In this document: one piece after another, positions 9,531 through 19,650 of the stretch
How positions within the stretch are numbered: position 1 is the stretch's first letter
Layout of the letters: every line of letters starts with the position of its first letter
Origin: a virus
IMG/VR virus record: IMGVR_UViG_3300020438_000012
Location: 1 to 64,000 of that record
Length of the DNA: 64,000 bases
Direction: 5' to 3' (one strand)
The notes under the pieces: generated by a model
What the model was told of the DNA's origin: nothing
Database searches by the model: none
Seen by the model: the letters and a program-made list of their open reading frames with translations, nothing else
Made by a program: the position numbers and the translations under genes

Positions 9531-11793
9531 AGTCAAAAGAAAATCGTCAAAAATTCTAAAATTCAGCTCAAGACAGCCGGTCGTTGTTGCCCCTAGTGAC
9601 ACTGGCCTTACCGGTATTACTGTAAATTTTGTTATTGATCCTATTGCTGCCTTAAAGTCAGGGGCAGAAAACGTAAGCCTTTCGATTGTACGAAAGAAAT
9701 TCCTAAGACCTACCGTTATTGATGATTATCAAAAAAATGGTGACATTGCTAGCAAAATTCGTAACTTTTCACAAACAAATGAAAAGGCAAACCAAGAATA
9801 TAACCAATCAACAGTATTGCAGTCTTCGTTCTCAGTTCAAGAAATAATTCAAAACAACGCACCTCAGCTGCTAGATGTTGACTTAGATGACACGAGAGCA
9901 CTTAATCGCTCTTTCTCAAAAACAGAAATTTTAGTCACAGAAAAAACACTTGCTGCTCGTGATAAAAAATCCGCCATTACTATCCCGGCTTCTGCAGACT
10001 TTGTGTTCTCTGGTCAAGAACAGTTGTTTAACCCAAATAATTCTAAGTCATCATTACGTCCGTCCTCCTCTAAGCTTTCTTCAATCTCACAGAATATCGA
10101 TTCTTTAGCAGCAGGGGTGTTTATAGCAAACTGCGCTAGATTCCCATTCCCGCTTCAACAAACCCAGAGAATACACCGTGATCTAAAGGTTTCCCAATAC
10201 GGAGAACTGATTATAGAGCAGGATTTGGCTTTTCTCGATTCATTAAACGAACAAGTAGTCAATGAAACCGTTGTACTGAATGCAGATCAAGCAAAAACGC
10301 GCGCGCCAGTTCAGACAATTAACGTTAATAGCTACCCGCCAAATTCAAACACCGAAGTTTATAATGAATTTTCTGGAATTACTTCTAGTTCAGAAAAGCT
10401 GTTTCTCATTGCTAAGCGACTAAGAAAATTTGAGTTTGGTGTAACCGCAGGTTACGTTGACCCTGCAGGTATAAATAATTTTATAGTCATAGCAACGGTA
10501 CGCAATTCAAACGGTGTTGCACTTCAGAAAATTGAAAAAGAGATTGATGCAACGAAGGTGATCAACTCAGTTTCTAATCCGCTTTCTAAGCCAGGTCTTT
10601 TGGCTACTAGCGGAAACACCGATTCGGATGGAAACTTTAGCATAAGCTGTATCGTAAGTAGGCGTGATTTTTTTAACAGCGGCATTATTATTCTTGCAAA
10701 AGAGCCTGGTGGCAGATTTGAAAAAATCTCTAGCCTAAATCTAAACTTAGACGAACCTTTAGAATTTAGCATAATACCTGAGGCTGAAAAAGGCTTCCTT
10801 AGAATTAGAGCAATTACGGTTTCCGGAAATGAAAGCACATCACAACAGTTTTCTGAAATTGCTGTAAACATTGGCGAAGCATTTGAAATCTTTGAACAGC
10901 CAGTTGGTTCTCAACAAGCTTCAGGGAAGTCTGGATCAATCGATGTCAGAAGCTTGGTTCGGAGTTTAGAAGACGGGTTGTATGAAGTTACGTTAAGTAC
11001 ACTACTACGCACCGCCATCGGCGGTAGAACTTTACCACCTCTGTTTGATCAATTAACAATGAGAAGAGTGAATTTAGCTAATGGTGAACGTCCTGAAGAT
11101 CCGACTTCGGGCATTACGGTATTTGAAACCGGTACAACATTTACCGGTCAATTTGGTGGATCTGTTCGTAATAATGATTTTATAGATCGGGTTGAGGCTG
11201 GATCTTATGTCTATGTTTTTGATGGAACAAACTCAGAGAGCGGCTTTGAAGAACATGCCGTAACATCAATTCCTGTCACTATCCCTGAGGGATTTGTTAG
11301 TGAACCTCGCGGAAAAAAGACTGGATCCGATGGAACGTTGATCCGCTCAGCAGCTTCTGCATCACTAAATTCAGAAAGGTTAGTCGGCAATATTACAATA
11401 AACACTGAAACTGAAGACATAGTGGTTTTGCAAAGCGGAATAGGTCTTGTGTTAGAAGGGTCGAACGATTTTTCAAAGCAAGCTGAAATAAAAATTGAAC
11501 CCTATATAACTGGGATTGAAGAAAAAGAAGACGGAACATTGGAGATTGCTTTTAGCATTCCTGAGGATGATATTCCCGAGGATGTAAAGGATGAAGGCGG
11601 TCGGCTAGTTTCATCTACTTCTTCGGCATCTTTTCAATACGAAAATCGATCACGCGCCCGTCGCCGCCGGCGGCTCATCGAAAGGCAGCGCCGTAGAAGA
11701 GCTAGGGCAGACGGATCTAAGGAAAACATTTCGGAAACAACCGAAGGTATTTCGACGGCAAAAATTGTTAGTAGCTTTGAGGAAGAAAAATGA
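9523..11793 (+). CDS. Large virion protein with Arg-rich tail, unknown
   Basis: 756 residues counted from ATG 9523, which overlaps the previous stop; an in-frame ATG at 9379 lies deep inside the upstream gene and is rejected. The first 300 residues are polar and Asn/Ser-rich. Beta-sandwich-like segments begin near residue 303 (FEFGVTAGYVDP, FIVIATVRNSNG). The end (about 709-735) is very Arg-rich (RARRRRRLIERQRRRRARAD), which could bind nucleic acid or an acidic partner. It is linked to the next gene by an ATGA overlap. No family recognised; probably part of the distal tail or baseplate. Confidence 0.6.
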   Translation: MIRVKRKSSKILKFSSRQPVVVAPSDTGLTGITVNFVIDPIAALKSGAENVSLSIVRKKFLRPTVIDDYQKNGDIASKIRNFSQTNEKANQEYNQSTVLQSSFSVQEIIQNNAPQLLDVDLDDTRALNRSFSKTEILVTEKTLAARDKKSAITIPASADFVFSGQEQLFNPNNSKSSLRPSSSKLSSISQNIDSLAAGVFIANCARFPFPLQQTQRIHRDLKVSQYGELIIEQDLAFLDSLNEQVVNETVVLNADQAKTRAPVQTINVNSYPPNSNTEVYNEFSGITSSSEKLFLIAKRLRKFEFGVTAGYVDPAGINNFIVIATVRNSNGVALQKIEKEIDATKVINSVSNPLSKPGLLATSGNTDSDGNFSISCIVSRRDFFNSGIIILAKEPGGRFEKISSLNLNLDEPLEFSIIPEAEKGFLRIRAITVSGNESTSQQFSEIAVNIGEAFEIFEQPVGSQQASGKSGSIDVRSLVRSLEDGLYEVTLSTLLRTAIGGRTLPPLFDQLTMRRVNLANGERPEDPTSGITVFETGTTFTGQFGGSVRNNDFIDRVEAGSYVYVFDGTNSESGFEEHAVTSIPVTIPEGFVSEPRGKKTGSDGTLIRSAASASLNSERLVGNITINTETEDIVVLQSGIGLVLEGSNDFSKQAEIKIEPYITGIEEKEDGTLEIAFSIPEDDIPEDVKDEGGRLVSSTSSASFQYENRSRARRRRRLIERQRRRRARADGSKENISETTEGISTAKIVSSFEEEK

Positions 11794-12215
11794 GCGAGTT
11801 TGAAAGTGATAGGTCAACTGTAACCGAAACACTCGGAGATGGACGAGAAGTACCCGTTGTTGCTTCGTCAATAAATCCCCTAGGGTCATCATCAAATATT
11901 TCAATTCGCAATGCCAGAACATCAATAAACCCTCTTGGTGAAATTGTTTTGCGCTGGTCCGTATCTAGTTCTGATTTAGCTCCTGAAACTTTTATTATTT
12001 GCTGCAGCTTCGGAAGCTATTTTGCACCAGTAGGGGCAGTTCCAGCAGTTTTAGGGGTTAGAAAATATCGTTTTGTAGATCATGTTTTAAATGCTTACGT
12101 AGGCAAAAAAACTTATTCTATCGTTGTTGTTTTTGCTAATGGAGCTGTGAAAACATTTGAGTCTGTTGCGTCGGCAATAAAGAATTCAAGCGTTCCAAGA
12201 GAGTTGTATCAATGA
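11790..12215 (+). CDS. Small FN3/Ig-like virion protein
   Basis: 141 residues. After a polar N-terminus, residues 45-125 read as a single beta sandwich (GEIVLRWSVSSSDL, FIICCSFGSYF, YRFVDHVL, KTYSIVVVFANG), with the Trp in strand B and the Tyr in strand F that fibronectin type III domains use. ATGA overlaps join it to both neighbours, so it is made in step with two structural proteins. I infer a virion accessory or bridging domain. The fold call is by pattern only. Confidence 0.55.
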   Translation: MSEFESDRSTVTETLGDGREVPVVASSINPLGSSSNISIRNARTSINPLGEIVLRWSVSSSDLAPETFIICCSFGSYFAPVGAVPAVLGVRKYRFVDHVLNAYVGKKTYSIVVVFANGAVKTFESVASAIKNSSVPRELYQ

Positions 12216-12631
12216 GCATTAACTCAAAATCTTTTAGTTTGGCTCGAACTCAGCAGCCAAGATCAAGAATTAGAAAAAACATTCCGATTGAATCAAAGAG
12301 CAGTTCGAGAAGCCCTACTAGTACTAATGGTAGAACAGTTGCTCGTAGAAACCCACAAGCAAAAACCTTACCAGAACAACCTGCCCAAAGAAGCTCGGTC
12401 TCTCAGGGTAATTCTAGGTCCGATGACAATCAATCTACGCAAAGAAAATCAGCAAAAAAACAGCGCCCAAAAGACTTACGGCGCGTAAGAGCATTTCAGG
12501 CCGGTGCTTCAAGGCCTAAATTTCAAAAGTCAAGAATTAATGTTGCAAATCCTAGCCAGCAAATTACGAAAAAAAGAAGAAAAGCAAAAACTTCTGTAAT
12601 CAAACCAGGGTTCAAGAAGGTTAAAATATGA
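12212..12631 (+). CDS. Highly basic low-complexity protein
   Basis: 139 residues made largely of Lys, Arg, Ser, Gln, Asn and Pro, with almost no hydrophobic core, so it is predicted to be disordered and strongly basic. ATGA overlaps on both sides (12212-12215 and 12628-12631) and an intact frame argue that it is real. It may be a flexible linker or clamp between negatively charged virion parts, or it may bind nucleic acid. No homolog recognised. Confidence 0.55.
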   Translation: MSINSKSFSLARTQQPRSRIRKNIPIESKSSSRSPTSTNGRTVARRNPQAKTLPEQPAQRSSVSQGNSRSDDNQSTQRKSAKKQRPKDLRRVRAFQAGASRPKFQKSRINVANPSQQITKKRRKAKTSVIKPGFKKVKI

Positions 12632-14415
12632 GCGAAAAATTCTTTATCCAAGATCGAGCACAACTGTTGGCAGTTTGCGACTTTAAGCCGTTCGGAAATA
12701 AGATTGATGATACGCCTTCTGATTCTGAAACTATCTTAAAGCTTCGTGCAACGCTTCGGCAGCTTTCGGAAATTTCTGTTTCTGAAAACTTGGAATCATA
12801 CAGAAGTCAGGGGTCTGCTCTTTCAGCAGATTTTAATGGAGTTCAGCCATACGTTGTTATAAAAGAAGCTGCTGAGTCAGTGTTCGGACCTTCTTTAGAC
12901 GGTAACAGTGGAAAAATTAGACAAGATATTGACGACCTTAACGAGTTAAATCAGACTATTGAAAAAGCAATTCTTTCAATGGATTTTAACAAGTCGTCTG
13001 GTTTTAACGGTGATCTTAAAAACAACGTCTTGGTGCGTGTCGATGATCTCGTTCAAGAAAACCCGCAGCCATATTTTAATGATATCAAGTTCAGTGTCTC
13101 CGACTACCTGACAAATCTTCGCAACCAAGTTCTAGAAGATGCAGGGTTTACCGATGGGGAAAAATCGCAATTTTCATCAACGAAAGTTTTTCACCATTTA
13201 ATAGATTTAGCAGCTCAGTTAATGAATTCACCTAGGCCCAAAGTACTCGAAGGCTCGGTTCCCGGAGTAGGGGTCAGAAGAGCAGATTCAGATGCATTCA
13301 CTTTCAGGCCGACAATTGATTACGATTTAATAAATCCATTGTTGGCAGAAAAACCTCCATTTGCTGTAAGAAATGTAGCAACAAGTCTTTGGAATGATAT
13401 TAAATCTAGCGAGTCCGGAAAATTAGGCAGTGGCTCTAGTGCACTTACGGGCGAGCAAGCTTTTGATGACGAGTATACTATGTCTCAGCACTTTGTTGCC
13501 ATGGCAAGAGAGTTATCAACTTCGGTCGTCGCCGGAAAGTATGAAACTGAACTAAATGATCAAAGCTCTGCTTCATCTGTTGCTTTAAGGGCTCGGTTTT
13601 CTAATCTTTTAGATCCAGCAGGGGCAACACTAAGTTTAAATCGCCAAGTCACAAATCCAAAAACGCTAAATGCAGATGCAACATTCCCAGTTTTGCCGAT
13701 GATTGTCGTAGGATCTTCTGGTCCAATCAAATCTGATCCGGGGCCAAGAGTGGTTTCTCCAGTTCCAGGTTCCGATCTTTTCTTTCCAGACAGATTTCTT
13801 TCCGTTAGAATCATAGATGGTGAATTTCCAGAGCACGAGACTCGCCCCGAATCAGTTGTTGCAGATCAAGCTCAAGCCAGTATTTTTGAGCAACTTGATG
13901 TCAATGGTCCAGCACCAATCGGCAACGTTGAAGGAACAAGGAATTACTTGATCCAAGCGCTTGTTCAATCTGAAGCTCCATCTATTAGATCGGAATCATC
14001 TGGCAACTTGTCAAACAGGGCAAACAGGCTTACTTCGGTTGAAGATGCATTCCAATCTGCGGTAGAAGACTACATTACATATATTTCTCAGTGCGCCAGT
14101 ATAGCCGGCCTAGGTTCAGAAAACAACTTGGACCCGGTTAGAGTTTCAAAAATGCTTTTCTGTCAACCTAAGTTAAGGGAACTGTTGCTCACAATGGGGG
14201 GTCTTGCTATTACTACTGGCTTTGATACTGGCAATACCGATGACGACAATACCGGTGGCGGTGCGAATGATGAAACTCCGTCTCTCGAAATACCAAGTGG
14301 AGACCCCTTTAATCCAGACGGAGACTCCGAGATCGCTACCACTACTACCGGTAATGCTAGTACATTACTTTCAAGCAATACGACACTTCTTACCAGTTTT
14401 ATCCCAGAGCTTTAA
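12628..14415 (+). CDS. Putative virion protein, 595 aa, unknown
   Basis: 595 residues. The first 220 are helical and polar, with regular Leu/Glu/Arg spacing; the middle is mixed, and the C-terminus (about 530-595) is a low-complexity Thr/Asn/Gly/Asp linker. There is no enzyme motif, signal peptide or membrane segment. The ATGA overlap with the basic protein upstream and the 11-base gap to the next gene place it in the same operon. It could be a baseplate or fibre-connector protein. I do not recognise it. Confidence 0.55.
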   Translation: MSEKFFIQDRAQLLAVCDFKPFGNKIDDTPSDSETILKLRATLRQLSEISVSENLESYRSQGSALSADFNGVQPYVVIKEAAESVFGPSLDGNSGKIRQDIDDLNELNQTIEKAILSMDFNKSSGFNGDLKNNVLVRVDDLVQENPQPYFNDIKFSVSDYLTNLRNQVLEDAGFTDGEKSQFSSTKVFHHLIDLAAQLMNSPRPKVLEGSVPGVGVRRADSDAFTFRPTIDYDLINPLLAEKPPFAVRNVATSLWNDIKSSESGKLGSGSSALTGEQAFDDEYTMSQHFVAMARELSTSVVAGKYETELNDQSSASSVALRARFSNLLDPAGATLSLNRQVTNPKTLNADATFPVLPMIVVGSSGPIKSDPGPRVVSPVPGSDLFFPDRFLSVRIIDGEFPEHETRPESVVADQAQASIFEQLDVNGPAPIGNVEGTRNYLIQALVQSEAPSIRSESSGNLSNRANRLTSVEDAFQSAVEDYITYISQCASIAGLGSENNLDPVRVSKMLFCQPKLRELLLTMGGLAITTGFDTGNTDDDNTGGGANDETPSLEIPSGDPFNPDGDSEIATTTTGNASTLLSSNTTLLTSFIPEL

Positions 14416-14426
14416 GGAATTAAATC

Positions 14427-17057
14427 ATGGCAGCAGTAACCCCAAGTTCAACCACTCCGCCACCCACTACCACAACGACGCAAGATACAAACACTGCCGA
14501 AGCTTTCTTCGCGGATGATCAAATATTTTTTGCTGAAGAGTTTGACAACGCGTCGAGTGATTTAACGAAAATTGTTCACGCTTGCCTTTTTTCTGTTGAC
14601 AATCCCAGGTTTTTGATAGCGCTAGAAAGATATTCGTGGATGTATTTTTTAGCGTCTAGACTCTCTTCCGAAGGAACACGCATTGGTGCTCCTTGGTCAG
14701 ATTTTGTTCTTTCGGCAGGAACAGGAATAACAACAAACTTAGACACAGACGAAGTAAAAAATTCGCTGATTACGGACGCTGTCACTGGCGACGGGTGGAC
14801 TGGAGCGGACAACGGGAAAATACCTGCTGTTATTGCTTCAACCTTGGCTACGTACGCCGAACTTGGCGGCACAACGTCGGATGTCGGTTACGTAAAGGTT
14901 GCATTTACCGCTGCACAGCTATGCGATAGTCTTTCGTATGAAGGGTCTCATGCCGAAAACTTTGTTCATTCGGAAAGTCCGTTTGAAATGCTAGCTCAGT
15001 TTTTTGAGGATGTACTAGATGCAACACATGATAAGAGCGTTGCGCTCGACGCAGTTGGCCGATGGAATAAAAGAGGCAATGTAAGTCCCTCCGATCCTCA
15101 GAATATTCAAAGAAGACGTACTTCGTCAAGGGGCTTGTCAGCAGCTAGTTTGTTTGTGGTTTGTTTTAACACGTTTAGAAAATTGTTTTCTGCCGCGCAA
15201 GGTTACGCCGACGCTCCTGTACTTTCAAGAATTCCCACAAAACAGAGGTCAGATTTTGGCCTTAATAATGTTGGGGATTTGACTAAATTCTTGATACCAG
15301 TGAGTGAAACACATACAGGGGGACTCGCCTCCGCTGAAGATCCCGACACCGTCGGTTTGAAACGCGGAACAACATTTCAATTTTCAATCTCTAATGATTT
15401 TAGAAACCGAGGCACAAATGCTGGCAATGCTTGCGGCGCAAATGAGCCTACCGTAAGTTTCACATTGTTCACTGACATAACAAAATCACTCGAACAAGAA
15501 AACAAGTCCGTAGTTAGAACACTTGCGCATATCGGTGCAATAGCCGACACTATACAGGAAAAACGGATTGCAATTGGCAAGAAGACCGTCGGTCTTCAGG
15601 CGCCTGAAATAATTCAGGAACTCTTTCCACGCGGAAGTACGCCGCCTAAGATTGCTGAAGAAATATTTTCAAGAACTGGATCACCACATGTCGCTGGTGT
15701 TTTTAAGACGCTAGAAAGAAGGCTTCCATTTCCAGAAGTGTCTTCTGGAATTCCAAATTCAACTGCATTCTTGCCGTTATCTAAAACTACATCCGGATCT
15801 CCAGCTGGAGCCACAAAGGGAAGGCTGGCTGCTCTAAAATTGCTGCTAAATTCAGAATACCTTAGCGTGTCTGAGGACAATAAATTTGACCCCACTAACG
15901 CCCGTGTATTCTGCGTTGGAATTCCACTTTCAGCTTATTTATCTCTTGCAAATCAGAGGTCTGCAGACTTAGCAACTTCATCGGAGACAGGAGGTTCTGA
16001 CGGTACAGCTACCTCCGAAAATGAGTTAGTTCAAGACCAAACACTAGTCAAAATTATCTTTTCAAAAAAAGATAACATGCTTCCAACGGTAACATTTTCA
16101 GATATATCATATTACTACGACCCCAATCTTTTTGTTGCAGCAAACGGATTCTTTAATATTGATGAAGGCTCAGAAAGCATTGAAGATGTTTTAGGCCTTG
16201 TGGAATTTAAAAGAGCGGTCGTAGCTGAAGATGCTACAGTTTCTATAGAAAACGTTAGATTAGGTGACGATGGAAAGTTTGAGGGTGGTGGATACCTTCC
16301 ATCGTTAAGTCCAGCGGTGTCCAGGCAGCTCGCATATATTACTGTGGTGTCAGATCTTTTGTCTTATTACAATTCGATTGTAGCGGGTTTAGATGTTAAT
16401 GAAGATGCATTTTCTACCGATCCACTATTACTAAACCAACTTGTAGATTCGTCCATTGGCCTAACGGCTCCTATCCCTATCGAACAATTGCTAGGCAGTA
16501 TTGCTGCTTCGACCAATGTTCCCGTTGCACAAAGTGTTGCGGAATCAATGGCATCTGAAGAAGAAATTTTAGAATCTTCTAAAAAGATAAAGTCCTTGCA
16601 GGAAGCGTTCGATGAAGGTTTGCTAGAAGATTCTGATCAGCCTGGAAATTACGTTCAGGCTCAAAAAACAATTTCATCGCTTCTATTTAAACCTGCTTCC
16701 GAAAGATTATTTTCCCTTGTTCCAAAAAGACTTGCAGGAGTTGCCTTCTTACCAGTCGACCCAGATGCATTTAAGGTGGAAGATCCAGGAAACGATGGGT
16801 TTGGAAATGCTTCTGTAGTAGGTGAAGATCCTAGCGTTATTCGTGGTCAAATACAGCAAGCTGGTTTAGAAGTAGAAATTGGCGACAACGTTTTCATAGT
16901 TAAGTCTGGAAACTCAGAGGACTCTACATCTTTAAGCGAAATACTAGTAACAGCAGAATTTGTTTCTTTAGATCTGGGAGGGGTAGAGACAGCAATTGCA
17001 ATTGAAAATGGACTTCCAGATAATCCATTCGATGCTCTCGGCGAGGTTGACCAATAA
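14427..17057 (+). CDS. Large putative virion protein, 876 aa, unknown
   Basis: 876 residues. Residues 3-22 are a Thr/Pro/Ser-rich stretch, then comes an acidic Phe-rich block (FFADDQIFFAEEF) followed by a mixed alpha/beta body. A flexible Gly/Ser/Thr segment occurs near 525-535 and the C-terminal region is acidic. No catalytic motif is seen. A weak AAGGAA site precedes the ATG, and the stop overlaps the next start by TAATG. Position points to a large structural protein of the tail tip or baseplate periphery; no family assigned. Confidence 0.55.
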   Translation: MAAVTPSSTTPPPTTTTTQDTNTAEAFFADDQIFFAEEFDNASSDLTKIVHACLFSVDNPRFLIALERYSWMYFLASRLSSEGTRIGAPWSDFVLSAGTGITTNLDTDEVKNSLITDAVTGDGWTGADNGKIPAVIASTLATYAELGGTTSDVGYVKVAFTAAQLCDSLSYEGSHAENFVHSESPFEMLAQFFEDVLDATHDKSVALDAVGRWNKRGNVSPSDPQNIQRRRTSSRGLSAASLFVVCFNTFRKLFSAAQGYADAPVLSRIPTKQRSDFGLNNVGDLTKFLIPVSETHTGGLASAEDPDTVGLKRGTTFQFSISNDFRNRGTNAGNACGANEPTVSFTLFTDITKSLEQENKSVVRTLAHIGAIADTIQEKRIAIGKKTVGLQAPEIIQELFPRGSTPPKIAEEIFSRTGSPHVAGVFKTLERRLPFPEVSSGIPNSTAFLPLSKTTSGSPAGATKGRLAALKLLLNSEYLSVSEDNKFDPTNARVFCVGIPLSAYLSLANQRSADLATSSETGGSDGTATSENELVQDQTLVKIIFSKKDNMLPTVTFSDISYYYDPNLFVAANGFFNIDEGSESIEDVLGLVEFKRAVVAEDATVSIENVRLGDDGKFEGGGYLPSLSPAVSRQLAYITVVSDLLSYYNSIVAGLDVNEDAFSTDPLLLNQLVDSSIGLTAPIPIEQLLGSIAASTNVPVAQSVAESMASEEEILESSKKIKSLQEAFDEGLLEDSDQPGNYVQAQKTISSLLFKPASERLFSLVPKRLAGVAFLPVDPDAFKVEDPGNDGFGNASVVGEDPSVIRGQIQQAGLEVEIGDNVFIVKSGNSEDSTSLSEILVTAEFVSLDLGGVETAIAIENGLPDNPFDALGEVDQ

Positions 17058-18886
17058 TGCCAAAAGAACTTAAGACATCAAAATCATACATGGCCCCAGA
17101 CGTTCCGGAAGTTTCCGGGTTCGTAGCATCATTTGAATACTTCGGCTATGAAATTAATGAATCGGTTTCTCCAACAAGTGCCGGTACTCGAGTTGTTAGA
17201 GTTGGTTTTAACACGGTTGAAGACACTTCTGATTTTTCAGAAACCCTTGCATCCGGAGCTCAAAACCTTGCAGCTAACATTGACATATCAGAAGTTTTTG
17301 ATGCGCTGAGTTCTGAGGGGGATTTTCTTGATGAATCTTCTGGCGGTTCGGCCGGAGTTGGGGATTCACATAATTTTTCTTCCCTACTAATTCAAGATGT
17401 TTACTCACCTGAAAAATCAATTCAAGAATTAGATGCGGCACTCGCAGGGTTTAATACAGAAATTGATATATTGTCCCCTTCCGAAGGTTCTTCAGCAATA
17501 GCTTCGGAGGTTGCCGGTTCGTATCCGGATGCTGGATCTTCGGTGTTTGAGGAAATTGTTTCTGCAATTATCGGCCAACGCGTAATTGAAGAGTCTGAAC
17601 CAGAAGGTGCAGCAACACCTGGGTCTTCTGTGCTGTCAATTGCATCCGGCGTCCAGTATCTTCATAGTATTGATGCAAGAGTTGCAGCGGACGTTGTGAG
17701 GTTTTCTTCTTCTGATCCCATGAATTCATTTTCATCAAATTTATCTTATGCCGCCGGCCAGTACGACGCATCTCAATCAGACTCTAGGACGCTGTTTGAT
17801 CCAACCTCCTTGTCAGAAGAGGACTATTCGTTTAGCGCTGCGCCGATTGCAGAGTTTAACTACATTACTTCGACTCCGACAAAGATAGGAGATGCACAAG
17901 TTTTCGGTTATTTACTTGAAAAATCAGTAATTGGTAATAACGGAGCTTTGACCAATCTGCCAAGCGTGCTGTTAACTCAACCCCCCGGTGCTTCTGGTGA
18001 GCAGTTTATTTATGATGATTCTGACATCACTCTAGGGGAATCTTATGTCTATGGAATTAGTACAATTGCCCTTGCTAACGTTCCTGATATTCAACTAGAG
18101 GACGGAACGGGATCAGCACTGTTTGTAGTTAAGTCCAGAGTTCAGACTACGACCATTACAGCAGGAACACCCTTCCCAAGTCCACCAGTAGACATAGAAT
18201 TCTTTTACGACGTAGATTCTGGAAATCTTGCTATATCGTGGAACGATAGTCCCGAAACTAAGAACACAACAAAATTTCAAATCCTTCGACGAGACAACAT
18301 ACAGTCGCCGTTTTCTCTACTAAGGCAATACGATTTTGATAATTCGATTGTCAACTTTGAGTCAATAGAGGAAGTAAACTATGGACTTAATGTAAAAATG
18401 GAAAGTCCACTAACGTTCTATATTGATGAAAAATTTGATTCACTTAAACAGTACATATATGCGCTAAGCTCTGTTGATAGTATGGGAACTATTTCACCCT
18501 ACAGTGCTCAGTTTCTTATTAGCATAGATTCTTCGATCGGTGATGTTCGTGTCATTCAGGTTTCACCTAGCGGTGCACCAAGACCTTACCCTAATTTCTT
18601 CATTGACAATCAGTTAACTTCTGAGTCAGCATCTTTGACCGGTGCTTCTAATGTCGAGATTTACTTTACGCCAGAAGTTTACAATGTAACGAAAAATGAG
18701 TTCAATGTATCAACTGGGGTAGTTGAATCAGAAGAGTCATTTAACGTATTCAGAATAGATGGATCGCCTGCTAACTCTGGTGACTATTTATTTGAGATGG
18801 TTGAGTTATCAACAATCGAAAAGCAAACACGGACGATCAAGATTACGAACTCTGAAAGCAGTTCAACCTTATTTGTTGAGACTTGA
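17057..18886 (+). CDS. Virion protein with FN3-like domain
   Basis: 609 residues. The first 250 are acidic and Ser-rich. Residues 374-489 look like a fibronectin type III domain: a Pro-rich entry (FPSPPVDIEF), a strand with Trp (LAISWNDSPE), FQILRRD, and a final YIYALSSVDSMG strand with the usual Tyr. FN3 domains are common in tail proteins, where they help surface contact or assembly. It ends the unit that began at 8691; the next gene sits behind a late-promoter motif. Whether it is exposed is unknown. Confidence 0.6.
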   Translation: MPKELKTSKSYMAPDVPEVSGFVASFEYFGYEINESVSPTSAGTRVVRVGFNTVEDTSDFSETLASGAQNLAANIDISEVFDALSSEGDFLDESSGGSAGVGDSHNFSSLLIQDVYSPEKSIQELDAALAGFNTEIDILSPSEGSSAIASEVAGSYPDAGSSVFEEIVSAIIGQRVIEESEPEGAATPGSSVLSIASGVQYLHSIDARVAADVVRFSSSDPMNSFSSNLSYAAGQYDASQSDSRTLFDPTSLSEEDYSFSAAPIAEFNYITSTPTKIGDAQVFGYLLEKSVIGNNGALTNLPSVLLTQPPGASGEQFIYDDSDITLGESYVYGISTIALANVPDIQLEDGTGSALFVVKSRVQTTTITAGTPFPSPPVDIEFFYDVDSGNLAISWNDSPETKNTTKFQILRRDNIQSPFSLLRQYDFDNSIVNFESIEEVNYGLNVKMESPLTFYIDEKFDSLKQYIYALSSVDSMGTISPYSAQFLISIDSSIGDVRVIQVSPSGAPRPYPNFFIDNQLTSESASLTGASNVEIYFTPEVYNVTKNEFNVSTGVVESEESFNVFRIDGSPANSGDYLFEMVELSTIEKQTRTIKITNSESSSTLFVET

Positions 18887-18895
18887 TCTAGCGAA

Positions 18896-18903
18896 ATACT
18901 TAT
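18896..18903 (+). promoter_or_regulatory. Late-promoter motif ATACTTAT
   Basis: A perfect ATACTTAT in the 33-base gap between 18886 and 18920, followed by a GAGGAA ribosome-binding site (18909-18914) and the ATG at 18920. Confidence 0.6.
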
Positions 18904-18919
18904 GTCTTGAGGAAAAGTA

Positions 18920-19639
18920 ATGGGATTTCTTGACGGTAGTACAAATAATATTATAATCGACGCAGTCTTAACAGACTTAGGGCGAGCAACACTTTCTAGA
19001 AACGATGGAACGTTTTCGATTGCTAGATACTCTTTCGGTGACGATGAGGTCGATTACGGCATCATCAAGAAGTTCGGAAGAACGGTCGGAAAGGAGAAGA
19101 TTATCAAGAACACTCCAGTCCTTGATGCTAATACAAACTCTGCAGTTGCACTAAACAACAAGTTAATCACTCAGGGAGACCAGGGACTTTCAAGGCTTCC
19201 GATTATTGAGTTGACAGCTGCGCAAGGTGTTCTTAACACATCCGGAAATATTCCTGTCCTATCCGTTTCTAAGAACAAGAATGCACGTTTTACATTGCAG
19301 CAATCAATCATTAACGAAGACAGAATTCCAACTGGCTTGGTTGACACTGCTTTCGTAGTACAGGCAGACAATCGTTTCATTGCAGTTAACAATCGATCAC
19401 CAAACTTTGTCAACGCAAATAACACGGCAGTGTACCGAATTGTTAGAGGCAATACCGGTGTTTCTGCTCAGGGCGGCGCACTTGTCACCTTCGATGTAAG
19501 AGCAAAGGCAATTACAGATTCACAATTTACGACTTTCGGAAACGTGTCTGATAAAACTGTCATTACGACATTTTTAAAGATTCAAGGCATTCAGTCTGGG
19601 GCCACGCAGACCGTCGAAGTTCAGATTTCAAAGACTTGA
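18920..19639 (+). CDS. Putative virion protein, LTxxGRxxL family
   Basis: 239 residues, related over its N-terminus to the 279-residue product of the gene at 8691 (DAVLTDLGRATL against DFILTTAGRRRL, then a Gly-Asp turn). The remainder is beta-rich with many Asn, Thr and Gln and no enzyme motif. Both paralogs are the first gene after a late-promoter motif. An 11-base gap with GAGGAA leads to the next gene. Assigned as a tail or baseplate structural protein by context only. Confidence 0.6.
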   Translation: MGFLDGSTNNIIIDAVLTDLGRATLSRNDGTFSIARYSFGDDEVDYGIIKKFGRTVGKEKIIKNTPVLDANTNSAVALNNKLITQGDQGLSRLPIIELTAAQGVLNTSGNIPVLSVSKNKNARFTLQQSIINEDRIPTGLVDTAFVVQADNRFIAVNNRSPNFVNANNTAVYRIVRGNTGVSAQGGALVTFDVRAKAITDSQFTTFGNVSDKTVITTFLKIQGIQSGATQTVEVQISKT

Positions 19640-19650
19640 GGAATTCATAA

